From: Pararobbsia alpina
GTDB taxonomy: Bacteria > Pseudomonadota > Gammaproteobacteria > Burkholderiales > Burkholderiaceae
Direction of reading: 5' to 3'
Assembly (NCBI RefSeq): GCF_902859895.1
Contig: NZ_CADIKM010000039.1
Span: 1 to 38,018 of the forward strand
DNA: 38,018 nucleotides
Shown here piece after piece: positions 8,820 to 17,741 of the stretch (the stretch's first letter is position 1; every line of letters begins with the position of its first letter). The notes below the pieces were generated by a model, which saw only the letters and a list, made by a program, of their open reading frames with translations, had not been told where the DNA came from and ran no database searches. Both the position numbers and the translations under genes were made by a program.

Positions 8820-10060
8820 CGTATCCTCGGAAAATGCGGCGATCGGATTGCACGCGAGTGCCTGGCGCGGTAGATAGTCTCCGAGTCGGTCCAGTGCAAC
8901 GTGGAATCGAGGGCGGGAACAGAGGATGCTCCCAGACCGGGCGGCTCTAGGTTGTCATTTATCCGCGCTGCGTTAGCCCGCCAAGCGACGCGATCGTCTT
9001 TTCTTGCCTTCTCGCCGAGCTGTTCAAGACAGGCATCTACAACCTGCGCGACAGTAACATCGAGCGCGCACTCGTGTCCGTACGGGCACTCGGCGAATGA
9101 ACAAGGACGACATGGAGGCCAACTAGACAAGACGCGATGACGTTCGCGGTCGACGGGCGCCCAGCGACGCGTATCGCTACCCGACGCGATGATCACGCTC
9201 GGAGTACGCATGGCTGCGGCGATATGCGAGATGCTCGTGTCATTCGCCACTATCAGGCGAGCCCGCCCGGCAAGTGCTGCCAGGCAGCCCAGGGAGGTCA
9301 GGCCCGCGAGGTGAAGCGCGGCGCGGGCCATTCCGCCGAGCACACACGAGGTCAGCTCGCGCTCGGCCGCGGTGCCTGTGATCGCTATCTGCCAGCCCGC
9401 GGTGGCCAGTTTGTCGGCGACCTTCGAAAACCGTTCGGCTGGCCACCGGCGCGACGCGAGCTGTGCACCAGGATGGACGAGCACGAGGCGTGCAGGTTTC
9501 ATCCCGAGTCTTCCGATCAGTGCTTCACTTTCGTCCATATCGCGAGGTCCGAGCGGAATTTCGAGAGCGAATTCTTCTGCTTGCAGACCTAGCTCCTCCA
9601 TCAGCATTATGTAACGCGAAGGTTCGGACACGTCATCGGGCCATGGAATGAAACAACCCTGCCGCGGCGGCTCTCCGGCTTTGAGGAATCCCGCCTGGAA
9701 GCGCGCACCGAACTGCCCGACGATATCGTTAGCGATGCCGCCGCTCCCGTGCAACTGGATCGCCAGGTCAAAGGCGCGCGAGCGTACTAGGCGAACGAAA
9801 TTGGGCAGTTCCTTGTCGGATTCTTCCTGTTCAGGGAAACCCAACGCGCCAGGAAATACGATTAGGTCGTCAAATACAGTGTCATAACGCTCGATGAAGC
9901 TTTGCGCCCACGGCAGGCCGACCAAGGTGATACTTGCGCTTGGATATGCTTGACGGAGGGCACGCAGTGCGGGCATGGCGCAGAGCATGTCGCCAAGCTG
10001 CAAAGCGCGGAAGACAGCGATCCGGTTGACGTCGTCGGGATGAAAGAGAGGCGATCTCAT
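8816..10060 (-). CDS. Heptosyltransferase-family glycosyltransferase (GT9), first
   Basis: The 414-residue protein belongs to the ADP-heptose:LPS heptosyltransferase family. It has an N-terminal nucleotide-fold start (FRALQLGDMLCAMPALRAL), the VHPGAQLASRRWPAERF loop and the donor-site motif ANDTSISHIAAAM. Its C-terminal Cys cluster (CRPCSFAECPYGHEC) is like that seen near the C-terminus of RfaF-type enzymes. The start at 10060 is preferred over a longer frame to 10234 because its ATG forms an ATGA overlap with the stop of the upstream GT2 gene, and because conserved sequence begins right there. The likely donor is ADP-heptose or a related sugar. The C-terminal 40 residues after the conserved core are not recognisable. 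A second GT9 lies three genes upstream. Confidence 0.87.
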   Translation of the reverse strand: MRSPLFHPDDVNRIAVFRALQLGDMLCAMPALRALRQAYPSASITLVGLPWAQSFIERYDTVFDDLIVFPGALGFPEQEESDKELPNFVRLVRSRAFDLAIQLHGSGGIANDIVGQFGARFQAGFLKAGEPPRQGCFIPWPDDVSEPSRYIMLMEELGLQAEEFALEIPLGPRDMDESEALIGRLGMKPARLVLVHPGAQLASRRWPAERFSKVADKLATAGWQIAITGTAAERELTSCVLGGMARAALHLAGLTSLGCLAALAGRARLIVANDTSISHIAAAMRTPSVIIASGSDTRRWAPVDRERHRVLSSWPPCRPCSFAECPYGHECALDVTVAQVVDACLEQLGEKARKDDRVAWRANAARINDNLEPPGLGASSVPALDSTLHWTDSETIYRARHSRAIRSPHFPRIR

Positions 10061-11148
10061 GGAAACCACACGCGGAATTTGAGGGCGCCGTAGCACCTCC
10101 AGTAGATCGACAAGAAGGGGATCCACATCGAGGTCCACAGCATTTCCAGTACGTGGATCACAGTACGCGACGTGCCCGCCAGACGCCGAAAACAGAACGT
10201 CAGGGTCAGGGCGGCCCAAATTAGCGTTGCGCATGCCGCGAGGGTGAAATGGCCCGCGAAGGCGGCGATAAGCGCCGACATTGCGGCCAATAGCACTGCG
10301 TAGTAAAAGTGAGGCGCATGTGCGGAAATGTGTGAACAGAATTGTGTAGGATACTTTTTGAAGAGCAACGCGTCGAACTGACTTTTACGTTGCTGGCTCA
10401 GGCTAACTCCCCAGCGAGCCGGACGCACGGGATGTCGTACGACCGCGCGCTCCGCACGTCCTATCGGAATGCCCGCGGCCAGCAGTGCGAACTGGAGATC
10501 TGAATCTTCTCTCCACGCAGATGTGAAGCGTTCATCGAATCCTCTCGTGCGAATCAAGGCTGCGCGCTCGACAAAGACATTTGCGGTCGCAAATTCTGCG
10601 CGCGCGAGGCCACTCGCATCGAGCTCATAATCCGTGGGCCGAGGCGGAAGCGGAACATCGATGTGCCCCACCACCGCCCCCGCGCTGCCGTCAAAGGCGG
10701 CTATCCCCTCGCTGAGCCACTGTGCCGCCGGTTCCGTGTCGTCGTCAGTAAAGGCGACCAACGGCGCGCTCGCGATACGCCAGCCCGCGTTTCGTGCGGC
10801 GGCCGGTCCCTGTGTCGCTGTGATAGCAAGATAGCGGATCAATGGACCTGCCTCTGCATGTAGTCGCGCCAGTTCGTGCACTGCCTTGCGGGTATCATCG
10901 TCAGGACCGTCGTCGCAGACGATGATCTCGTAACGCGAGGCGTCGAAGGTCTGAAGAAGAAGACAGCCGAGGCAGCGCATCAGCAACTCCGGGCGGCGGT
11001 AGGTCGGCACCACCACCGAAATCGCGAGGTCGGGATTTACAGAACAAGCCGGTTCGACTGCTGGCCCAGCGCCGGACGGCGACGCTTCACAGGCCGTGTC
11101 TTCTTGGGTTTCGGCTGCAGCATTCCACTGGACCCGATAGCGAGTCAT
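10057..11148 (-). CDS. Family 2 glycosyltransferase with C-terminal membrane segments
   Basis: The 363-residue protein has a GT2 (GT-A fold) core beginning about residue 42 with SVVVPTYRRPELL. It carries the acidic nucleotide motif DDGPDDD, the metal-binding TDDDTEP and the acceptor/base region WREDSDLQ. Two or more hydrophobic segments near the C-terminus (from FYYAVLLAAMSALIAAF) should hold it at the inner membrane. The first 40 residues are low-complexity linker. It starts two bases after the carbamoyltransferase stop and its own stop overlaps the next gene, so it is firmly inside the operon. Donor and acceptor cannot be read from the sequence. Confidence 0.87.
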   Translation of the reverse strand: MTRYRVQWNAAAETQEDTACEASPSGAGPAVEPACSVNPDLAISVVVPTYRRPELLMRCLGCLLLQTFDASRYEIIVCDDGPDDDTRKAVHELARLHAEAGPLIRYLAITATQGPAAARNAGWRIASAPLVAFTDDDTEPAAQWLSEGIAAFDGSAGAVVGHIDVPLPPRPTDYELDASGLARAEFATANVFVERAALIRTRGFDERFTSAWREDSDLQFALLAAGIPIGRAERAVVRHPVRPARWGVSLSQQRKSQFDALLFKKYPTQFCSHISAHAPHFYYAVLLAAMSALIAAFAGHFTLAACATLIWAALTLTFCFRRLAGTSRTVIHVLEMLWTSMWIPFLSIYWRCYGALKFRVWFP

Positions 11149-11149
11149 G

Positions 11150-12880
11150 CTAGGCCCCAGTCTTCTCGATTAGGAACGGCCCGATCACAAGCGCGTCAAG
11201 TGGAGAAGTCCAAAACGACTCAATCGCATCCCGCGGGGAACACACCATAGGCTCTCCGCGCGTATTGAACGACGTATTCACGAGCACTGGCACGCCCGTG
11301 CGGGCGTGAAATGCACTCAGCAATCGGTAGTACAGCGGATGCTGCGTTTCGTTGATGGTCTGTACGCGCGCAGTACCGTCCACGTGCCGGACCGCAGGAA
11401 TTCGCGAAGCCTTGTCGGGCTGCACATCGAAGACGAAAAGCATGAATGGCGCCGCTTTCGCGCCGACGAACCATTCATGCGCGTGTTCCTCCATGACGAC
11501 TGGCGCGACAGGCCGAAAGTCTTCACGATCTTTGATCTCATTGAGTCGCCCCTGCATCCCCGCATCGATGGGGGACGCAAGTATGGATCGCGCACCGAGT
11601 GCGCGTGGACCAAACTCGGTGCGACCCTGAAACCAGCCAATTACTCTGTTGGTGGCGAGGATCTCCGCCGCCTCGGTGGCGATATCGCCCAAGCGCCGGT
11701 ATGGGAGTTTCGACCACCGGAGGAAAGCTTCAACTTCATCGTCCGTATAGCCGGGGCCGAGATAGGCGTGGGTCATGCGCCAGGGCCGAGCGCCGTTGCG
11801 CCGCTCACAGTAGTCAATCCACAGTGCGGCGCCAAGCGATGTTCCGGCATCACCAGCGGCAGGCTGGACCCAGACGTCCTTGAAGGGACCGCGGTCGCGT
11901 ATCACCGAGTTCATCACACAGTTCAACGCGACTCCGCCAGCCATCACGAGATTTTTGAGACCCGTCTGGGCGTGAAGCCAGCTTGCGAGCTCAAGCACGG
12001 TTTCCTCGAGGACCTTTTGCAGCGAATGCGCGATATCGAAATGCCGCTGCTCGAGCCGATCGCCGCGCTCACGCGCCGGACCGAAGCGTTCTGTCAGGCT
12101 CAAGCTACCGACGGTATATCCGCCATTGCCAGAATAGTTGACGATCTCGCGGAATGTATCAAGGTACGCCGGCTTGCCGTAGGACGCGAGCGCCATCACT
12201 TTGTACTCATCTGACGAGTGAAGGAAGCCGAGGTAGTCAGTCACCGACTCGTACAGCAATCCAAGTGAATGCGGAAGTTCGATTTGCTTGAGCCGTTTGT
12301 ACTCGCCGCGGACAAATCGGCCGAGGCTCGTTGTCACGCCTTCGCCGCGACCGTCCATCGTCAACACGGCGGTATCATCAAATGGCGCAGCGAGGAACGC
12401 GCTTGCTTCATGCGACAGATGATGGTCGACATAGTGCCAGCGGAACGCGTTTTCGCGGTCCACACAACGGAAGCGCTTGTGGAGATGGTGGGGCGCCCCG
12501 TCCAGCAACTGCGCGCACGCATTGACGATGTAGCTAAGAAACAGGGGATCCCAAGGCGATCCGTCCAGATGCGGGCTTGCACGTTTGCCGGGTTTGAACG
12601 GCAAAGCGATGGTGGCGTCGGGCTCCGAGGGCATGCCAGGAAACAGCTGCGGATCATATGAGTAGGCTACGTGATCCACATCGGCGAGCGTGATGCCAGC
12701 CTCCTTGAGACAATAGTCAATCGCCTCGAAGGGCAATTGCCATGTCGCGAACGGCACAGGTCGTTTCGCATGCTTGATATGGGTAAAGCGTTCATCCTCC
12801 GCCGCCGCGATTACATGTCCGTCCTTGACAAGTGCTGCCGCACTGTCGTGATAGACCGCATTGATGCCTAGTGTGTACAT
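11150..12880 (-). CDS. NodU/CmcH/TobZ-family carbamoyltransferase
   Basis: The 576-residue protein matches the full length of the O-carbamoyltransferase family, which moves carbamoyl from carbamoyl phosphate via carbamoyl-adenylate onto a sugar or natural-product hydroxyl. It has an N-terminal Kae1-like domain opening with LGINAVYHDSAAALV, then DHHLSHEASAF with metal-binding His residues, GGVALNCVMN, and QPAAGDAGTSLGAALW. The C-terminal YrdC-like part contains EFGPRALGARSILASP and the terminal VNTSFNTRGEP. Relatives carbamoylate Nod factors, cephalosporins, tobramycin and cell-surface sugars. Here the neighbours are glycosyltransferases, so the target is probably a sugar of the glycan this operon builds. 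The stop lies one base before the GT2 start, and the gene begins 12 bases after the second GT9. Confidence 0.93.
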   Translation of the reverse strand: MYTLGINAVYHDSAAALVKDGHVIAAAEDERFTHIKHAKRPVPFATWQLPFEAIDYCLKEAGITLADVDHVAYSYDPQLFPGMPSEPDATIALPFKPGKRASPHLDGSPWDPLFLSYIVNACAQLLDGAPHHLHKRFRCVDRENAFRWHYVDHHLSHEASAFLAAPFDDTAVLTMDGRGEGVTTSLGRFVRGEYKRLKQIELPHSLGLLYESVTDYLGFLHSSDEYKVMALASYGKPAYLDTFREIVNYSGNGGYTVGSLSLTERFGPARERGDRLEQRHFDIAHSLQKVLEETVLELASWLHAQTGLKNLVMAGGVALNCVMNSVIRDRGPFKDVWVQPAAGDAGTSLGAALWIDYCERRNGARPWRMTHAYLGPGYTDDEVEAFLRWSKLPYRRLGDIATEAAEILATNRVIGWFQGRTEFGPRALGARSILASPIDAGMQGRLNEIKDREDFRPVAPVVMEEHAHEWFVGAKAAPFMLFVFDVQPDKASRIPAVRHVDGTARVQTINETQHPLYYRLLSAFHARTGVPVLVNTSFNTRGEPMVCSPRDAIESFWTSPLDALVIGPFLIEKTGA

Positions 12881-12892
12881 AACGATATCGCT

Positions 12893-14080
12893 TTACAGGG
12901 GATGGGGAGGAGACAAAACGAGGCCAGCCGGCTGCGCAGCCGGGCGGCGACGTTGGCTCTGCGACCAGAGTGCGTGGACTGCATCGACTACCGCTTCGAA
13001 GCTAACCCCGGTCAGGCAGCGGTGGTGGCCCTCGGTACATACGCTCCGGTAGCACCAGCGGCACTCGACGTCTTCAAACAGCAACCGATGCGGAGTTTGC
13101 CAGGGCCCGTGTTGGGGATTGGTTAGTGCGTAAAGGTCGACTACCGGTGTGCATAGGGCGGATGCGATATGCACAGGACCACTGTTGTTCGAGACGAGGA
13201 CCTGGGCGCCCTTAATCAAAGCACAAAGCTCAGCAAGGCTTAGTAGGCCAATGAAATTGTGGGCACGAGGACAAGTCCGTTGAAACTGATCGCCCAAAGG
13301 ACGTTCGCTTTCGTCGCCCGTGACGATGACGGTGCAGCCAAGCGACTCGATGATATGCTCGGCGGCCTGCGCGAAACGCTCGACAGGATAGCGACGCGAA
13401 GGCGCGGTTGCGCCCGGATGGACCACGAGTAACGGCACGTCGATATCGATACCCCTCGCGGCAAGCTTGACCTCGACGGTAGCCGCGTCGGCAGCCGGCA
13501 CTACGAGATGCATGCGGGCGTCGTCGACATGCGCGCCGACGCGCTCGACCAGTGCGAGCTGGCGAAGCACTTCGTGGCGCGTGCCGCACTCGGGCTCGGT
13601 CTCGGGTGCCCAATGCGTCAGAAGCGCGTAGGGATTTTCCCTGCAGTGGGCGAGCCGGCGCGGAATACCCGCGAGATGACACAGCATCGCGGCCGGCAAC
13701 GGGTTTTGGCTGTAGACGGTAAAAATCACGGCTGCGTCGAAACGGCCTGCTGCGAGCATTTCCCAGATCGGCGTATCGCTGCCGAGACATGGGGGATGTT
13801 TGACCCACGGTGCGTCGTAGCGTATTACCTCGTCGACATCGGGGAGCAACGGCGCGATCGCTGATCCCGCCGTCGACGCGAGCAAAGTTAAGTGGCGTCC
13901 CGGCGTCGTGCCGCGGAGTGCATGCAGCGCCGGGGTGGTCATCAGAATATCGCCGAGGTTATCGAGGCGGACACACAAGATACGTTTGACTTCGCTGCCC
14001 CAGTGCGTGGCTGGATGGACGTCCGGAACCCGCGGATGGGCGGTGCGATTGGAGACCGTGATCGCCGGTAGGTCTTTCAT
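12893..14080 (-). CDS. Heptosyltransferase-family glycosyltransferase (GT9), second
   Basis: The 395-residue GT9 protein begins its conserved core at about residue 32 (KRILCVRLDNLGDILMTTPA). It has the VVHPGATAPSRRYPVERF loop, the donor-site SNNSGPVHIASAL, and a C-terminal Cys cluster (CRWCYRSVCTEGHHRC) like the other GT9 in the operon. The product probably adds a heptose-type sugar to a lipid-linked or LPS-like acceptor in the cytosol. Its ATG overlaps the stop of the GmhB-like phosphatase gene as ATGA, which ties the two together. The 20-residue C-terminal tail rich in Arg, Pro and Leu is not conserved-looking. Confidence 0.87.
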   Translation of the reverse strand: MKDLPAITVSNRTAHPRVPDVHPATHWGSEVKRILCVRLDNLGDILMTTPALHALRGTTPGRHLTLLASTAGSAIAPLLPDVDEVIRYDAPWVKHPPCLGSDTPIWEMLAAGRFDAAVIFTVYSQNPLPAAMLCHLAGIPRRLAHCRENPYALLTHWAPETEPECGTRHEVLRQLALVERVGAHVDDARMHLVVPAADAATVEVKLAARGIDIDVPLLVVHPGATAPSRRYPVERFAQAAEHIIESLGCTVIVTGDESERPLGDQFQRTCPRAHNFIGLLSLAELCALIKGAQVLVSNNSGPVHIASALCTPVVDLYALTNPQHGPWQTPHRLLFEDVECRWCYRSVCTEGHHRCLTGVSFEAVVDAVHALWSQSQRRRPAAQPAGLVLSPPHPL

Positions 14081-14679
14081 TTCGCCCTCGCGTCACTGAC
14101 GACCGTGTATTTTCGAGGCCCGAACGTCCTGCTGATAGCGCAGGCGGCCTGAAAAAGGTCGCCGACGATCAAATCGGGCGTACGGAAGGGGCCGTGCGCC
14201 CGGAGCGTCTCATTACCGTTGTCGACCAGAACCGTCTTGCAACCTGAGCGGTTGCCCGCCTCGACGTCGTCGAGAATATCTCCAACGAGCCAACTGCGTG
14301 AGAGGTCCACTGCGTGCAGCGCGGCCGCCAGGTAGAGCATGCCGGGCTGAGGCTTGCGGCACGCACAGCGCACCGCATAGATGGCCACCGTGCCTTGCGG
14401 ATGATGAGGGCAGGTGTAGAAACCCGTGAGGTGTGCACCCTGCTCGGTGAATAGCGCTTCGAGGTGGGCCTGTACTGCGTATAGTGCGCCTAGTTCGAAC
14501 TTGTCCAGTGCGACCCCGCTCTGGTTGCTAATTACGATGAGTGGCACGTCAAGGCTACCAAGCAGGCGGAGAGCATCCGCCGCACGTGGCGCGAGGCGCA
14601 TCCGTTCGGGGTCGACGTTGAATGGAACGTCCTCAAGGAGCGTGCCATCCTTATCGAGGAAGACTGCAGGTCGCTCCAT
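14077..14679 (-). CDS. HAD-IIIA phosphatase, GmhB-like (heptose bisphosphate phosphatase)
   Basis: The 200-residue protein shows the HAD nucleophile motif DKDGT (9-13) and motif II (ISNQSG). The zinc-site Cys/His pattern of GmhB is present (CPHH at 90-93; CACRKP at 105-110), as is the acidic motif GDILDD (133-138). GmhB enzymes remove the 7-phosphate from glycero-manno-heptose 1,7-bisphosphate on the way to ADP- or GDP-heptose. It is coupled by ATGA overlap to a heptosyltransferase-family gene, which supports a heptose role. The GmhA isomerase and HldE/HddA kinase are not in the window, so either the core LPS set provides them or this enzyme is a dedicated extra copy. Histidinol-phosphate phosphatase is the alternative reading. 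Confidence 0.87.
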   Translation of the reverse strand: MERPAVFLDKDGTLLEDVPFNVDPERMRLAPRAADALRLLGSLDVPLIVISNQSGVALDKFELGALYAVQAHLEALFTEQGAHLTGFYTCPHHPQGTVAIYAVRCACRKPQPGMLYLAAALHAVDLSRSWLVGDILDDVEAGNRSGCKTVLVDNGNETLRAHGPFRTPDLIVGDLFQAACAISRTFGPRKYTVVSDARAK

Positions 14680-14754
14680 CGCGTTCGTCCCTTGAAGTGA
14701 GCTATGTAAGTTCGTGGATGTGACGCGGCAGGTCCCGCAGACCGTCGTTTCACA

Positions 14755-16065
14755 TCAACGGCCGGTTGCCTCGAGTCGCACGTTCGCCTGCCTGCATCCC
14801 TCGTCGATACTTTCCGGGGCACGGACCGCGCGTAGGTTGGCCAGTGGCTGCGCGACACGTGCATACACGTGCGCGAGAGATTGAGCAACGCCGGCCCAAG
14901 TAAACATCGCCTTGGCGCGAGCCAATCCTGCTTGTCCCATGCGCTCGCGGAGGGCGGGATCGTTGCGCAATGCGGAGAGCCGCTGTGCAAGCGCGAGCGG
15001 ATCTCGCGGAGGCACGAGAAAGCCGGTCTCGCCGTCGCGCACGGAGTAACGAATCCCCCCGACATCGGCACCGACGACGGGGAGCGCGCAGGCCATTGCC
15101 TCAAGCGGCGTGATGCCGAACGGCTCGTACCACGGCGTAGTGACGAAGACGTCTGCAGCGCTGTATAGCTGACAAAGTTGGCCACGCCTGCGGCGGCCGA
15201 GGAAGGTCGTAGTATTGGCAACTCCGCACTGCTGCGCAATCTCGCCAAGCCGCGTCATTTCAGGCGTCGCGAGCGCATTCGGTGCCTCGGAATTACCCCC
15301 TACAACATAGAGGTGAGCCGTTTCGCCGTGGTAGCGGCGGAGTGCACCAATGCCTTCGACGACGTTGTCAATGCCCTTGCGCGGCACTATACGGCCTAGT
15401 TGCAACACGATGAACGCGTCCTGCGGCCAATCGAGGCTATTGCGCGCGATGGTTCGGTCGAGCGGTTGAAACTCCGCCGGGTCGAAGCCGCAAGGTACCC
15501 GGTCAATCTTCGCCGGGTCGGCATTGTACAAAGTCACTAGGTCCTCTTCGTCCTGCGGGCATTCAGCAATGATCGAATCGGAATGTCGGACCAACGAATC
15601 CTCGATCGCAAATCGCTCGTCGGGAAATCCATCGTTCGCGCCCTGGTGGATTCTGCGAACCCGTCCCAGTGCATGAAAGGTCGTTACAAGGGGAGTGCCG
15701 AGACGACGCTTCAGTTCGAGCCCGACGACGCCAGACATGAAGAAGTTAGCATGCGTCACATCATAGGGCGTGGACTCTGCGGAAAAGCGAACAAGGTACT
15801 CCGCGAACTCGGGCATGTACGGCAACAATTGCTCCTTCGGCAATTGAACAGGCGGACCTGCTGGAACGTGAACCACACGGACGCCGTCCATGGTCGCGGT
15901 CGCCGGCAATAACGACCGGTCGCGTCGCGTAAAGACATCCACCGTATGGCCCAGCCGGTTCAACTCACGGGCCACATGGGCAACATAGATATTTTGCCCA
16001 CCGCTGTCTACGCTCCCTGCGAGAGCCAAGGGTGATGCATGCTCGCTGATGAGTGCGACTTTCAT
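14755..16065 (-). CDS. Glycosyltransferase family 4 (MshA/sucrose-phosphate-synthase-like)
   Basis: The 436-residue GT-B protein has the GT4 N-terminal glycine motif SGGQNIYVAHVARELNRLGH, typical of MshA- and sucrose-synthase-like retaining enzymes. It also has the phosphate-binding LGRIVPRKGIDNVVE and the donor-site EPFGITPLEAMACALPVVG. The start at 16065 follows GGGAG by about eight bases. It is the first gene of the leftward operon, 75 bases before the GmhB-like gene. The likely reaction is transfer of hexose or another sugar from UDP- or GDP-sugar; the acceptor is unknown. A possible promoter lies in the roughly 390-base spacer upstream. Confidence 0.88.
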   Translation of the reverse strand: MKVALISEHASPLALAGSVDSGGQNIYVAHVARELNRLGHTVDVFTRRDRSLLPATATMDGVRVVHVPAGPPVQLPKEQLLPYMPEFAEYLVRFSAESTPYDVTHANFFMSGVVGLELKRRLGTPLVTTFHALGRVRRIHQGANDGFPDERFAIEDSLVRHSDSIIAECPQDEEDLVTLYNADPAKIDRVPCGFDPAEFQPLDRTIARNSLDWPQDAFIVLQLGRIVPRKGIDNVVEGIGALRRYHGETAHLYVVGGNSEAPNALATPEMTRLGEIAQQCGVANTTTFLGRRRRGQLCQLYSAADVFVTTPWYEPFGITPLEAMACALPVVGADVGGIRYSVRDGETGFLVPPRDPLALAQRLSALRNDPALRERMGQAGLARAKAMFTWAGVAQSLAHVYARVAQPLANLRAVRAPESIDEGCRQANVRLEATGR

Positions 16066-16451
16066 AAGGACTCCCAGAGCGACGTAAATGACGAAACGCG
16101 CGTTGGTGCGAACTGTGACTGTTGGACGCAGTCGAGCATTCGGTGTGCCACTCGTATGTTGAAAACGAATTCGCTTCGCCGATGCATTCAGATGGGACTG
16201 ACGTTCCTCTATTTGGTACGTTCGCGAAATCTCTTAGTTGCAGTTCGGGCGAACTCGTGTCGAGACCCCACAGAGCACGGAGCGTCCAGGTGGTGGGAAA
16301 CACCAACGAAGACGGTCTGGCGCTCCCTTTTTACATGCGTAGTGTAAAGAGAAGAGGAGGGGCCTAGCCTTGGCACACAGCCACAGATCGGTCGCTTAGA
16401 CCGACGGATGTGGGCTGACTCGCTTATTTTCGAGATCTTGCCGAGACTCCA
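16066..16451. other. Spacer upstream of the glycan operon, with a hairpin
   Basis: No gene is recognisable. An imperfect hairpin lies at 16381-16413: outer arms CCACA/TGTGG, inner arms TCGGTC/GACCGA, loop GCTTA. It stands about 40 bases after the stop of the minus-strand GT2 gene but lacks a T tract on that strand, so it may be a weak terminator or a regulatory structure. The promoter for the operon starting at 16065 should lie in this spacer. Confidence 0.4.
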
Positions 16452-17369
16452 TTAATTTGCGGCTTCGCGCTCTGCTGCTTCGACGTCGCGGCACATGGCA
16501 CGAATGCGGGGAGAAACGAGACGCCGATTGACAAGGGCCCAGACGATTAGGGCTAGCAGCTTTCGCGTGTCCTGCCAGCCAGTCCGTTCACGACGGAAAG
16601 TCTTGAGCGCGGCCAGTGTCGCACCCGTGGCTTGTGCGAGCGGCAGGCGCAACCAAGCGACTAACGCTCGATTGCGTGCCAGCATCCGACGGCGCAGTGC
16701 AGAATCACGGTGCGGCGAAGGCGCGTGGTGGAGCACAAGATCGTGGGCATATACGATCGAGTATCCCCGCGACAACGTATCGAGCGCGAGCAGTGTTTCC
16801 TCCCCCCCAATAAAAAGGCGCGGTTCGTATCCGCCAGCTGAGCGGAAGACTGCCGTGCGGAATACGCAGGCACAAGCAATGAAACCAATCAGAGGCGGAC
16901 CGGGCAAGCCCTCGGAGGGCAGTGGGCTCGTCCGCATGCGTTCGCACGTCGGATCGGTTTCGCCGGAAGGGTGCACGACGATACGCGCGTTGAGGGCGCC
17001 GATCGCAGGATATCGATCGAGCAAGTCAGCAGCTGCGCTGAGTGACCCCGCCTCCCAGTGCGTGTCATCGTCGCAGAAGGCGACATAATCCGTCGCAACA
17101 AGTGCCACGCCAAGATTGCGGCCTGCAGCGCCGATGTTTGCTGGCGAGCAGACGATTTCGATCGTGGAGAACGCCGCGCTGAGCATACCTACGGTATTGT
17201 CGGAGGAGGCATTGTCCACGACAATTATACGTGGTCGATCGGGCAGCGCGAGCAAAGAGGCGACGGTCGCGCGGACCTCAGCCGACCGGTTATAGGTGAG
17301 CACGACCACCGACAGCCTCAAGTCGCATGTCGGCCCTTGTCCTTCGGCGCGCGTGCATTGTTCGGTCAT
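16452..17369 (-). CDS. Family 2 glycosyltransferase
   Basis: The 305-residue GT2 protein opens its core with RLSVVVLTYNRSAEV. It has VVDNASSDN for nucleotide contact, the metal site FCDDDTHWE, and a GGEETLL stretch in the acceptor/base region. It lacks obvious transmembrane segments apart from a C-terminal hydrophobic stretch (LLALIVWALV). The ATG at 17369 is chosen over an in-frame TTG at 17402 because GGAGGAA lies about ten bases before it. It precedes the eight-gene operon but is separated from it by about 390 bases, so it may be transcribed separately. It probably contributes another sugar to the same glycan. Confidence 0.87.
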   Translation of the reverse strand: MTEQCTRAEGQGPTCDLRLSVVVLTYNRSAEVRATVASLLALPDRPRIIVVDNASSDNTVGMLSAAFSTIEIVCSPANIGAAGRNLGVALVATDYVAFCDDDTHWEAGSLSAAADLLDRYPAIGALNARIVVHPSGETDPTCERMRTSPLPSEGLPGPPLIGFIACACVFRTAVFRSAGGYEPRLFIGGEETLLALDTLSRGYSIVYAHDLVLHHAPSPHRDSALRRRMLARNRALVAWLRLPLAQATGATLAALKTFRRERTGWQDTRKLLALIVWALVNRRLVSPRIRAMCRDVEAAEREAAN

Positions 17370-17741
17370 GGGGTGCGTTCCTCCAGTAACGTTCGGGCTC
17401 AAGACGTCGTCATATCCGTTGGGGCCAAAAGCGCGCAGATGGCTCTGCTACGCGTCTACGGCTTGGCGCTTCGAAGCGAATGTCTGGTTGCGATTAGGGG
17501 CGCGCCCCTGTAAGGCAAAGGTCGGTGTCGCGACGATTCTCCGCGATATGAATTCTCCGAGCCGGGTCTGCGAAGCCAACCAGGCATCGATAAAGGGCGT
17601 CCTCGCACGCGCCATAACCGAGGTCCCTTCCGGCTCCGATCAAAGTGCATTGTGGCCGATCCGGTCTAAATGCGTGACCATTCAAGGTCTCAGACAACGG
17701 TGTTGCTGCTCTGTCCGTTACAGGTGGGCGCTCGCGACGAA
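17370..17741. other. Spacer, no recognisable gene
   Basis: Open frames on both strands are unrecognised. The minus-strand frame in line with the SDR gene is interrupted before it. The region probably carries the promoter of the downstream GT2 gene. Confidence 0.45.

Noticed and set aside
10061-10234. 58-residue N-terminal extension of the first GT9
   Set aside because: It lies inside the coding sequence of the upstream GT2 gene, and the ATGA overlap at 10057-10060 marks a natural start.
11306-12214. 302-residue plus-strand frame
   Set aside because: Antisense shadow of the well-conserved carbamoyltransferase gene.
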